Shown: piece by piece, positions 1 through 6,170 of the stretch | Numbering within the stretch: position 1 is the first letter of the stretch | Layout: each line of letters begins with the position of its first letter | Source: CBDUQP01 sp965369385 | GTDB taxonomy: Bacteria > Planctomycetota > Phycisphaerae > SM23-33 | Direction: 5' to 3' | Assembly (NCBI GenBank): GCA_965369385.1 | Contig: CBDUQP010000094.1 | Span: forward strand, 1-14,645 | Length of the DNA: 14,645 nt | Notes under the pieces: model-generated | Told to the model about the DNA's origin: nothing | The model's input: only the letters and a program-made list of their open reading frames with translations | The model's database searches: none | Position numbers and translations under genes: made by a program

Positions 1-481
1 CCTCATCTTTTGTTTCCTGACTTCAACGCGTCCTGGAAAAAGCGTTGTAAGTCCTAGCGTAAATTAGGGACGGTGCCTTATTTAAATAGGAATAGTCCGA
101 AATAGAAATATATAAGGCACGGTGGGGCTGTCGAAAGAGACCCAAAATTAGGGCGGTGCCTTATTCAAATGTGAATCCGCTCGCCGTTCGAATTAAATAA
201 GGCACCGTCCCTAATTATCGGATTTTTGTGGGGTAGATACGCCAAAACGTTGCGAAAATGGCGTTTCTCGCGATTGGTGCACTATGTGACGTCTGTTCTG
301 ATTGCGAATGATGCCTAACGGCTGGCGCGATCGGCCATTAACGGCCGATTCTCAACGCTGAAAATTGGTGCACAAGATGGCATTTCTGTAACATTTTGCA
401 CCATTTCGCACCACTGCGAATTGCGCAATATTCGAGGGGCTATGCTTGTGAAGTCGGCCGGGTTTTCTCGAATCATTCGAA
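1..481. other. Gene-free left flank with repeats
   Basis: I see no convincing coding sequence here. The region holds a small inverted repeat (CAACGC at 24-29 with GCGTTG at 42-47), the REP-like block described separately (62-216), and a stretch with two direct copies of ATTGGTGCAC (273-282 and 364-373) followed by the inverse core TGCACCA near 398-404. The short minus-strand frame that runs through 315-647 overlaps the 3' part of the MEMO-family gene in another frame, and its sequence is Arg/His/Pro-rich shadow-like. This flank is probably intergenic space between the minus-strand MEMO gene and an unseen gene to the left. Confidence 0.6.
62..216. repeat. REP/BIME-like inverted repeat block
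   Basis: A 24-base unit with core GGGACGGTGCC followed by TTATTTAA lies at 62-85 and recurs as an exact inverted copy at 193-216. A third, direct copy missing one base (GGGCGGTGCC core) lies at 146-165, and a partial inverted copy (ATAAGGCAC) at 112-120. The four units can pair as two hairpins, 62-85 with 112-120 and 146-165 with 193-216, an arrangement like a bacterial interspersed mosaic element. Repeats of this general look are often mobilised by REP-associated tyrosine transposases, but none is encoded in the window. The copies and their orientation are seen directly; the REP identity is inference. Confidence 0.7.
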
Positions 482-494
482 TCACTCGAATATT
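468..494. repeat. Three tandem 9-base repeats over the MEMO stop codon
   Basis: Three consecutive 9-base units read TCGAATCAT, TCGAATCAC and TCGAATATT. The first two also form a near-perfect palindrome around 468-480 (TCGAAT, one central base, ATTCGA). The minus-strand MEMO gene terminates inside this tract, its stop being the complement of 482-484. On the transcribed minus strand the last codons can also fold as CTCGA/TCGAG (485-500). No run of U follows, so a classical intrinsic terminator is not supported. Confidence 0.5.
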
Positions 495-1354
495 ATCGAG
501 GCGTATCCGACGGTGGTGTAGTCTTTGGTGTTTGGGGACAGTGCGCGGGTGATCTCGTAGCTGTTGGTGTATTCCAGGCAGCGGCCACGGGTGGCGCCCA
601 TGTGGTGGCATGCGGATATGGCTGCGGCGATGGCCCCCGCACCGCAAGCATTGTGATGGTGCTGAGCTTCGAGGATCACCTGTCTGGCGTCCATGTTCTT
701 GATGAGTGCTATCATTCGCTCATCGTTATCCACTGCGTATTGGACGCCGGTTTCGCCATATCCGCCGGGCGAGGGGAAGTGTCCGCCGTGATGCGTGAGG
801 TCAGTCGATCCGACAATGGCGAACGGCCGTTTGAGCTTCAACAGGGCGGTTGCGATGGCGGTACCGATATCGACAGCCAGCGATGTGGGCGGTACGGCGA
901 TGGGAAGTATCTGCACATCGGGGCACAGCACCTGCAGCATTGGGATTTGTATTTCGATGGAGTGCTCGTAGGCGTGGGCCTGCTCGTTTGGGCGGAGCAT
1001 TTTGCCTTCCGCCAGCACGGCCGCTGCCGCTTCGGTGTCGATGGTGAGCTGCCCCATGGGAGTAATCCATGACCCTGAGTGGTAGACCTCACCGAGTTCG
1101 ACAACGCCCGTGTGGTCTGCGCCGAGCAGTACGACGGTTTGCAGGGGATTAACCTGATTGAGACATTTGAGCGTTCTAGCGGCGATTCGCCCGGAATATA
1201 CCCATCCGGCGTGTGGCACGATACCGCCATAGAGATTGTCCGGCAGATTCATCGGAACATCGGCTATTTCGAGGAGTTCCATCGCATCTTCTCGACATCC
1301 CTCGGGCGATTCGCTGTAGAAGCTGCCTGCCCTTATAGGTTCCCTCATGGTCAT
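482..1354 (-). CDS. MEMO1-family protein (AmmeMemoRadiSam system protein B)
   Basis: This 290-residue protein belongs to the MEMO family, related structurally to class III extradiol dioxygenases. Family hallmarks are visible: the start REPIRAGSFY, GGIVPHAGWVYSG with His48, GADHTG with His81, the YEHSIEIQIP block near 129-138, STDLTHHG near 183-189, and NACGAGAI with Cys237. His48, His81 and Cys237 correspond to the metal-binding His49, His81 and Cys244 of human MEMO1. In bacteria and archaea the family is often encoded with an AMMECR1-domain protein and a radical SAM enzyme; neither is in the window, and the precise reaction is unknown. The start at 1354 is chosen because GGAG (complement of 1362-1365) lies seven bases upstream; ATG codons at 1357 and 1348 are alternatives. 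It is transcribed divergently from the next gene. Confidence 0.9.
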   Translation of the reverse strand: MTMREPIRAGSFYSESPEGCREDAMELLEIADVPMNLPDNLYGGIVPHAGWVYSGRIAARTLKCLNQVNPLQTVVLLGADHTGVVELGEVYHSGSWITPMGQLTIDTEAAAAVLAEGKMLRPNEQAHAYEHSIEIQIPMLQVLCPDVQILPIAVPPTSLAVDIGTAIATALLKLKRPFAIVGSTDLTHHGGHFPSPGGYGETGVQYAVDNDERMIALIKNMDARQVILEAQHHHNACGAGAIAAAISACHHMGATRGRCLEYTNSYEITRALSPNTKDYTTVGYASIIFE

Positions 1355-1443
1355 CATAATGCTCCGCTGGAAGAAATATTAGCCCGTGCGCCCTGTATTC
1401 TGTATCATACTAAGCATTCTACACTAAAAGGGTGACTTGGTTA

Positions 1444-1986
1444 ATGACTCAATCGCAGCAGACAGGCGATCATACCGCAGACGCGCTAGAGGCTATGGCA
1501 AACCCAGGTGATGATTCATATACGCCTGAGAATGATATGGTTACCGATGGCGAGGAGTTCGCAGAGACCACCGATGGCGACACTGGCCCGCAGGCGTCCG
1601 AAGATGGCGATGGCGATTGTCCGTTTTCACGGATGGAGGCCGCCGTCAGCGATGATTCGGCGTCCGGCGGTAATGGTGCGGGTGTAAAAGCCTATAAGAA
1701 CAAGGTTAAAGTTGCCAGCGTTCATGGCGTTCATTTTAAGCGTGTAATGGTGCCGGTGCTGGCGATCACGGGATTGCTGCTGCTGTCGCTGGCGACGACG
1801 GTGGCATTGTTGATACGGTCGGGTCGGGTGTCTTCGGTGGACAGTCTTGGCACGCTTGGCGAGCCTGCTGTGCAGGAGATACTTGTGTTTGTGGCGTTTC
1901 CGCTGGGCACGCTGCTGTTGGTGGGGGCTGTGATGTTTTGGTTGGATGTGAGGCGCACCGCGAAACGCGACGGCGCCCAAGCGTGA
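1444..1986 (+). CDS. Hypothetical two-helix membrane protein with acidic N-terminal tail
   Basis: I do not recognise the family of this 180-residue protein. Residues 1-80 are rich in Asp, Glu, Gly, Ser and Thr and look disordered. Residues 83-100 are basic (KAYKNKVKV, HFKR). Two hydrophobic segments follow, about 101-124 and 144-168, separated by a short polar loop, and the C-terminus is basic (VRRTAKR). By the positive-inside rule both ends should be cytoplasmic. There is no signal peptide. ATG at 1444 is preferred because GGTGA (1431-1435) sits eight bases upstream; a GTG at 1432 would add four residues. It ends 89 bases before ribBA on the same strand and could be cotranscribed with it, but nothing ties it to flavin metabolism. 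Confidence 0.65.
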   Translation: MTQSQQTGDHTADALEAMANPGDDSYTPENDMVTDGEEFAETTDGDTGPQASEDGDGDCPFSRMEAAVSDDSASGGNGAGVKAYKNKVKVASVHGVHFKRVMVPVLAITGLLLLSLATTVALLIRSGRVSSVDSLGTLGEPAVQEILVFVAFPLGTLLLVGAVMFWLDVRRTAKRDGAQA

Positions 1987-2015
1987 GATTCATTCCCGAC
2001 GAGGTCTTGCGGTGA

Positions 2016-2028
2016 TCGGAAATTCCGA
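2016..2028 (+). other. Small hairpin in the ribBA leader
   Basis: TCGGA (2016-2020) and TCCGA (2024-2028) can pair across a three-base loop about 47 bases before the ribBA start. I looked for the conserved blocks of an FMN riboswitch in 1987-2075 and do not see them; the 89-base gap is also too short for that aptamer plus an expression platform. The hairpin may have no function. Confidence 0.25.
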
Positions 2029-2075
2029 CTGATCGTGAGTCTTTCCGGACCACCCCGACAGGAGCGGACTGCAAA

Positions 2076-3305
2076 ATGCATAGTATCGAAGAGATTTTGG
2101 AAGATTTCCGGCAGGGCAAGATGATCGTTCTCGTTGACGATGAGTCGCGTGAGAACGAGGGCGATCTGGTGTGTGCCGCCGAGAAGACTACTCCGGAACT
2201 GATAAATTTCATGGCCAAGTTCGGCCGCGGGCAGATATGCCTGCCCATGACCAACGAGCATGCCGACAAGCTGGCGCTTCCGCTGCAAACGCTGGATAAT
2301 ACCACGACGATGGGCACCGCATTTACTATCTCGATCGATGCGGCGTTGGGCGTATCTACAGGCATATCGGCGGCAGACAGGGCCCACACGGTACAGGTTG
2401 TGTGCCGCGACGACTGCCAACCAAGCGATTTGGCGCGTCCGGGGCATATGCATCCGCTGCGGGCTCGCGATGGTGGCGTTTTGGTGCGTGCGGGGCAGAC
2501 CGAGGGCGGAGTGGACCTGGCGAAATTGGCGGGGCTCAAGCCGATGGCTGTGATTTGCGAGATCATGAACGATGACGGCACGATGGCCCGTCGCGACGAT
2601 CTGGACAAGTTCTGCGAGGAACATGACCTGAAAATGTGCTCAGTGGCAGACATAATCCGCCACCGCCTGCGCTCGGATAAGCTGATAACACGCGAGGTGG
2701 AAGTTGATCTTGCCTTGGCATCAGGCAAGTTCAAGATTGTGGCATATACTTCACTCGTAGACGCCCAGCCGCACATTGCGGTGTGTATGGGAGGCGTTGG
2801 CGAGCTGGACGCCGAGGGCAATCCGATAATGCATGATGATTCGGTATTGGTGCGAGTGCATAGCGAGTGTTTCACCGGCGACGTGCTTGATTCGCTCCGA
2901 TGCGATTGCGGATCGCAGTTGCATACCGCCTTGCAAAAGGTGGCTGAAGTGGGCAAGGGCGTGGTGTTGTATGTTCGCCAGGAAGGGCGCGGCATCGGAC
3001 TGGTTAACAAGCTGAAGGCCTACAAGCTTCAGTTCGAACAGGGCATGGACACCGTTGAGGCGAACGTGCATCTCGGTTTCGAAGCCGACCGTCGCGACTA
3101 TGGCGTAGGTAACCAGATACTGCGAGATCTCGGCCTGACCAAGATGCGAATCATGACCAACAATCCTCGCAAGATTTACGGTTTGGAAGGTTTTGGCCTG
3201 GAGATTACCGAGCGTGTGCCCGTAGAGATGACCGCCCACGCGGGCAACCGCTGCTACCTGGAAACCAAGCGAGACAAACTCGGCCACATACTGGACAATC
3301 TGTAA
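2076..3305 (+). CDS. ribBA: Bifunctional DHBP synthase / GTP cyclohydrolase II (RibBA)
   Basis: This cytoplasmic 409-residue enzyme catalyses both entry reactions of riboflavin synthesis: ribulose 5-phosphate to 3,4-dihydroxy-2-butanone 4-phosphate plus formate, and GTP to the diaminopyrimidine intermediate. The N-terminal RibB domain (about 1-200) has the acidic metal- and substrate-binding motif DDESRENEGDLV (21-32), the RGQICLPM block (51-58), and HTVQVVCRDD and RPGHMHPLRA (104-130). The RibA domain (about 205-405) has the zinc ligands Cys265, Cys276 and Cys278 in the SECFTGDVLDS...CDCGSQL region, RQEGRGIGL (301-309), and the TNNPRKIYGL block (361-370). Length is normal and both active sites look intact. 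GGAG at 2061-2064 is eleven bases upstream of the ATG, a somewhat long spacing. No other rib gene is adjacent, so this is an isolated copy here. Confidence 0.97.
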   Translation: MHSIEEILEDFRQGKMIVLVDDESRENEGDLVCAAEKTTPELINFMAKFGRGQICLPMTNEHADKLALPLQTLDNTTTMGTAFTISIDAALGVSTGISAADRAHTVQVVCRDDCQPSDLARPGHMHPLRARDGGVLVRAGQTEGGVDLAKLAGLKPMAVICEIMNDDGTMARRDDLDKFCEEHDLKMCSVADIIRHRLRSDKLITREVEVDLALASGKFKIVAYTSLVDAQPHIAVCMGGVGELDAEGNPIMHDDSVLVRVHSECFTGDVLDSLRCDCGSQLHTALQKVAEVGKGVVLYVRQEGRGIGLVNKLKAYKLQFEQGMDTVEANVHLGFEADRRDYGVGNQILRDLGLTKMRIMTNNPRKIYGLEGFGLEITERVPVEMTAHAGNRCYLETKRDKLGHILDNL

Positions 3306-3348
3306 GCAACATGTGCTTCATCTCCAATCATGGCAGTTGCACGCGACT

Positions 3349-3382
3349 CTGTCCTCGTCTGTCTGTATGTGCATCAGGACAG
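3349..3382 (+). other. Inverted repeat downstream of ribBA
   Basis: CTGTCCT (3349-3355) pairs perfectly with AGGACAG (3376-3382) around a 20-base loop, about 45 bases after the ribBA stop. No T-rich tract follows, so it is at best a weak or factor-assisted terminator, or an mRNA 3'-end stabilising hairpin. Confidence 0.3.
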
Positions 3383-3788
3383 TGACCAGCAGTTTCTGTA
3401 TTAGTCCCTTCTGTGCCAGATGATTAGTAAATACATGTGCAATGTGGGCTGGCAGGGGTGTTTCGCTTGCTGGCGTCATCTGGTGCTTTTTATCCAATAA
3501 ATAGCCTGCGAGAGTATGTGATGTGGAAGCTGAAAGGTCTGCTCTAACAGACTGTTACAAAGATAGAGGGGTCATGGATTTACTGATTTGGCGTAAGCAA
3601 ATATTACCAATTCTCATCTTGACGTCATTCGCTAATTCGTACCAAAGTACCAAAAAGCACTTCCAGACTGCTATCCAGTTTGTGCGGATCGCGTGTATCC
3701 TACTGACACACATATATGAGTATGCGCGCCGGGTGTGGTCGAATTGAGGTGGCGGCGTGCGTTAATGGCAGTGAAATGGCGTTAAACG

Positions 3789-3823
3789 GGATTCACACGA
3801 TGCACAGGATTCCCAAGATTCCT
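3789..3823. repeat. Short imperfect GGATTC-type repeat
   Basis: Three loosely repeated words (GGGATTCACACGAT, CACAGGATTC and CCAAGATTCCT) follow one another with a period near 11-14 bases, about 50-80 bases before the cooC-type gene. Degenerate tracts built on GGATT-CA-GAT words occur between genes in several bacterial groups. Seen only once here, so its status as a dispersed repeat is inference. Confidence 0.3.
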
Positions 3824-3870
3824 ACGTTTTCTAAGAAGAGTCCTCGGCGAGAGGACATTGGAGCTCTGGC

Positions 3871-4656
3871 GTGAAATTAGCAGTTTCCGGCAAAGGTGGC
3901 GTTGGTAAGTCAACGGTGGCCGCTGCGCTGTCATTGCTCATGGCGAGGCAGGGGCGCAAGGTGCTTGCCGTGGATGCGGATCCCGATGCAAACCTCGCAT
4001 CCGCACTTGGGATTCCCGCGAAACTGCAGGAGGCGATTATCCCGATCGCTGAGCGCAAGGCACTCGTCGAAGAGCGGACCGGTGCCAAGGTCAGTCAGTA
4101 CGGGCAGGTCTTCAAGCTCAATCCCGACGTATCCGACATTGCCGACGAGTATGCCTACAAGCATAACGGCGTGGCCTTGCTTGAACTGGGAGCAATCGAT
4201 CGTGCGGGTGGTGGGTGCGCGTGTCCTGAGGGTGTTCTCCTGCGGGCATTGGTTTCGGACCTTGTCCTGCATTCAGGCGACACTCTGATACTGGACATGG
4301 AAGCGGGCATAGAACACCTGGGCCGCGCCACCGCACGCGGCGTGGACTGCATGCTCATCGTGGTAGAACCAGGCCAGCGTTCGGTGGACTGCGGGCTTCG
4401 CGTAGCCGAAATGTCGCGCCAGTTGGGCATAAAGAACATCAAGGCAATCGCCAACAAGGTCGTCTCTGAGGCCGACAAGCAGTTCCTCGCCGGTGCAATG
4501 GGTGAGCTGGAGTTGATAGCCTATATTCCACATCTGGATTCGATCCGCAGTGCTGATCGTGACGGAATGTGCGTGCTGGATGGTATGGACGATGCTGCTA
4601 TTGGCGAGCTGGCAAACCTTCTGGCAGTTCTCGACGTGGATGGAGGCCGAAAATGA
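3871..4656 (+). CDS. cooC: CooC-type CODH/ACS nickel-insertion ATPase, first copy
   Basis: This 261-residue protein is a MinD/SIMIBI-class ATPase of the CooC/AcsF family, which delivers nickel to the active sites of CO dehydrogenase or acetyl-CoA synthase in an ATP-dependent manner. It shows the deviant Walker A motif GKGGVGKS (7-14), VDADPDAN (34-41), the Cys-x-Cys metal site CAC at 116-118, which bridges the dimer in characterised CooC, and the Walker B-like LILDMEAG (139-146). Length is typical. The GTG start at 3871 is favoured because it gives the usual family N-terminus MKLAVSGKGG and has GGAG (3860-3863) seven bases upstream. It opens the run of same-strand cluster genes, and its stop overlaps the start of the next one (ATGA). 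Whether it serves CODH or ACS cannot be told from sequence alone. Confidence 0.88.
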   Translation: MKLAVSGKGGVGKSTVAAALSLLMARQGRKVLAVDADPDANLASALGIPAKLQEAIIPIAERKALVEERTGAKVSQYGQVFKLNPDVSDIADEYAYKHNGVALLELGAIDRAGGGCACPEGVLLRALVSDLVLHSGDTLILDMEAGIEHLGRATARGVDCMLIVVEPGQRSVDCGLRVAEMSRQLGIKNIKAIANKVVSEADKQFLAGAMGELELIAYIPHLDSIRSADRDGMCVLDGMDDAAIGELANLLAVLDVDGGRK

Positions 4657-4883
4657 CAGATGTATCCCGCGAGAAATTCGTACGACTGATGGCTGATATC
4701 GAAGTACTGGAAGGTCGGATTGAGGATCTGTCGGCGGAATTGAAAGATGGCGACGCAACGTCAGACCCGGCCGACAAGGATTTCGTTCAGGAGACTCTTG
4801 TGTCCCTGCAGGAGAAACTGGCGGAGGGTCGCAGCGAGTTGGCGAGAATCAGCGACGGCTGCGGCCGCCCGCATCCGCAATAG
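4653..4883 (+). CDS. Small acidic helical protein coupled to CooC
   Basis: This 76-residue protein starts at an ATG sharing four bases with the cooC stop (ATGA), with GGAGG at 4642-4646 six bases upstream, so translational coupling is very likely. It contains two predicted helices, about residues 4-31 and 42-67, with heptad-like hydrophobic spacing (LMADIEVLEGRIEDLSAEL and FVQETLVSLQEKLAEGRSEL), separated by a short Asp/Gly/Pro-containing turn; an antiparallel helical hairpin or coiled-coil dimer is expected. It is acidic, with one Cys (residue 70) and one His near the C-terminus (GCGRPHPQ). I do not recognise the family. Its position suggests a role with the ATPase or with CODH/ACS assembly; that is inference from context only. 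Confidence 0.75.
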   Translation: MTDVSREKFVRLMADIEVLEGRIEDLSAELKDGDATSDPADKDFVQETLVSLQEKLAEGRSELARISDGCGRPHPQ

Positions 4884-4999
4884 TGCCGTAGTCCGCAATA
4901 TCGATTCAGAAAATGAAGCAGGCATCACCCGGTCGCATTGGCGATGTCAATACAAGAATACCCGCAAAAAAAACGCAAGAAAACACAGGAGACGGATTA

Positions 5000-6076
5000 A
5001 TGGACTTCAAGCCCAAATGTCTGGCCACAGCAATAGGCAGCCTTCCTCACAGTGATACCGCCACGGCCGTGGATGTGGTTATGAACGCGATTCCCGACGC
5101 TCCCATCTGGCCGCAACTTTCGGCCAGAGGCCTGCACGAGCAGATGGAAATCCAATATTCCGAGGGCATTCCCTGCCGCGTGATCGACGAAGAAAAGGGC
5201 CGGATGTTCTTCCAGACCGATGGGGACTATTCCGAAGCGTTCGCCGATTTCTACGAGGCTTATATGAAGGCGATGGACGAGGAAGACGGCGACGGTGATT
5301 GCTCGGCGATGGCGATTTCCCCTGACTACTCTGCCGGCATCTATGCCCTCGAAGAACGCCTGAAGGCCGAAGGCGGCACGCGTCCGTTCGTTAAGGTTCA
5401 GACCACAGGCCCGTGCAGTTTCAGCCTGACGGTTGTGGACGAGAACAAGCGGGCGATGTACTACAACGAAGAATTCCGCGATGTTATCGTCAAGGCACTG
5501 GCGATGAAATGCCGCTGGCAGATCCAGAAGTTCAAACCCTACGCCGACAACATCATTTGCTTTGTCGACGAGCCCATCCTTTCGGCATTCGGCTCCAGCA
5601 CATACGTATCGGTGCAGCGTGAAGACGTGGTTGCCATTCTGGAAGAAATGGTTCAGGCCATTCATGCTGATGGCGCGTTGTGCGGCGTGCACTGCTGCGG
5701 CAATACCGAGTGGAGCATCCTGATGGACGCGGGCGTGGACCTGGTGAACTTTGACGCGTTCGAGTTCGGCGAGACGATCGCGATGTACGCTGACCACGTC
5801 AAGGCGCACCTCGAAGCCGGCAGGGCACTGGCGTGGGGCGTTGTTCCCACTAGCGTTGCCATTCGCGAGCAGACCGTTGATACGCTCATGACTCAGTACG
5901 AGAAGATGGTTGATCACCTCGTCGAAAAGAGCGGCATTGATCGTCAGCTGATACTGGAGCAGACCGTTATCACGCCGTCATGCGGCACGGGCTCGATGGA
6001 TATAGCCGACGCCGAGAAGGTGTTCGAACTCAACGGCAAGCTGAGCGCAGCCCTGAAAGATAAGTACGGTTTTTAG
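5000..6076 (+). CDS. Core methionine synthase, MesB-like (MetE C-terminal-domain type)
   Basis: This 358-residue protein matches only the catalytic C-terminal barrel of cobalamin-independent methionine synthase (MetE), without its N-terminal domain. The zinc site is intact: His231 and Cys233 in GVHCCGN, Glu255 in FDAFE, and Cys328 in PSCGTGS, matching the His-x-Cys, Glu, Cys ligands of MetE. IGSLPHSD (12-19), QTTGPCSFS (134-142) and FVDEP (188-192) also fit. Core methionine synthases of the MesB family occur in anaerobes with the Wood-Ljungdahl pathway and are predicted to take methyl from the corrinoid iron-sulfur protein; the location among CODH/ACS genes supports this. The start at 5000 has AGGAG (4987-4991) eight bases upstream; an upstream ATG at 4913 would add 29 non-conserved residues. 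A related zinc-dependent corrinoid methyltransferase with another acceptor is the main alternative. Confidence 0.8.
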   Translation: MDFKPKCLATAIGSLPHSDTATAVDVVMNAIPDAPIWPQLSARGLHEQMEIQYSEGIPCRVIDEEKGRMFFQTDGDYSEAFADFYEAYMKAMDEEDGDGDCSAMAISPDYSAGIYALEERLKAEGGTRPFVKVQTTGPCSFSLTVVDENKRAMYYNEEFRDVIVKALAMKCRWQIQKFKPYADNIICFVDEPILSAFGSSTYVSVQREDVVAILEEMVQAIHADGALCGVHCCGNTEWSILMDAGVDLVNFDAFEFGETIAMYADHVKAHLEAGRALAWGVVPTSVAIREQTVDTLMTQYEKMVDHLVEKSGIDRQLILEQTVITPSCGTGSMDIADAEKVFELNGKLSAALKDKYGF

Positions 6077-6122
6077 GAATCCATCCTGCATGCTTGTCTG
6101 ACTAGACCAACCATGTCCGGTG

Positions 6123-6144
6123 GCGAGGCGGATATTCGCTTCGC
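6123..6144 (+). other. Intergenic hairpin upstream of second cooC/acsF
   Basis: GCGAGGCG (6123-6130) and CGCTTCGC (6137-6144) form an 8-base stem with one G-U pair and a six-base loop, GATATT, in the 94-base gap after the methionine synthase gene and 26 bases before the next start. No T tract follows. In an operon mRNA such a hairpin could mark a processing or stability boundary, or modestly affect translation of the next gene. Confidence 0.4.
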
Positions 6145-6170
6145 TGCGGGGCCTTATTTCCGGAGTAATG

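Larger units (their letters stand above)
3306..3870. other. Gene-poor gap before the Wood-Ljungdahl cluster
   Basis: This 565-base stretch lies between ribBA and the first cooC-type gene and probably contains the promoter of the cluster, though I cannot point to a convincing -35/-10 pair. The only open frame of note begins with GTG at 3523 and ends at 3747 (74 codons); it has no good ribosome-binding site, resembles no family I know and has AT-richer, irregular composition, so I do not call it a gene. A 7-base inverted repeat (3349-3382) and a short imperfect repeat (3789-3823) are listed separately. I see no tRNA or recognisable riboswitch. Confidence 0.55.

Noticed and set aside
112..216. 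CRISPR array at the left end
   Set aside because: The repeat units are in mixed orientation with irregular spacing and only about three or four copies, with no cas gene; a REP-like block fits better.
1987..2075. Possible FMN riboswitch before ribBA
   Set aside because: The conserved aptamer blocks are not visible and the gap is too short; only a five-base hairpin is present.
1731..3010. Long minus-strand open frames opposite ribBA and the membrane protein gene
   Set aside because: They are antisense shadows of the well-supported plus-strand genes, with Ser/Arg/His-rich low-quality translations and no family resemblance.
3523..3747. Open frame of 74 codons starting with GTG in the gap before cooC
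   Set aside because: It has no good ribosome-binding site, no recognisable family and an irregular composition. It could be a remnant but cannot be supported as a gene.
4913..4999. N-terminal extension of the methionine synthase from ATG 4913
   Set aside because: The added residues are Lys/Arg/Thr-rich and not family-like, and ATG 5000 has a strong, well-spaced AGGAG.
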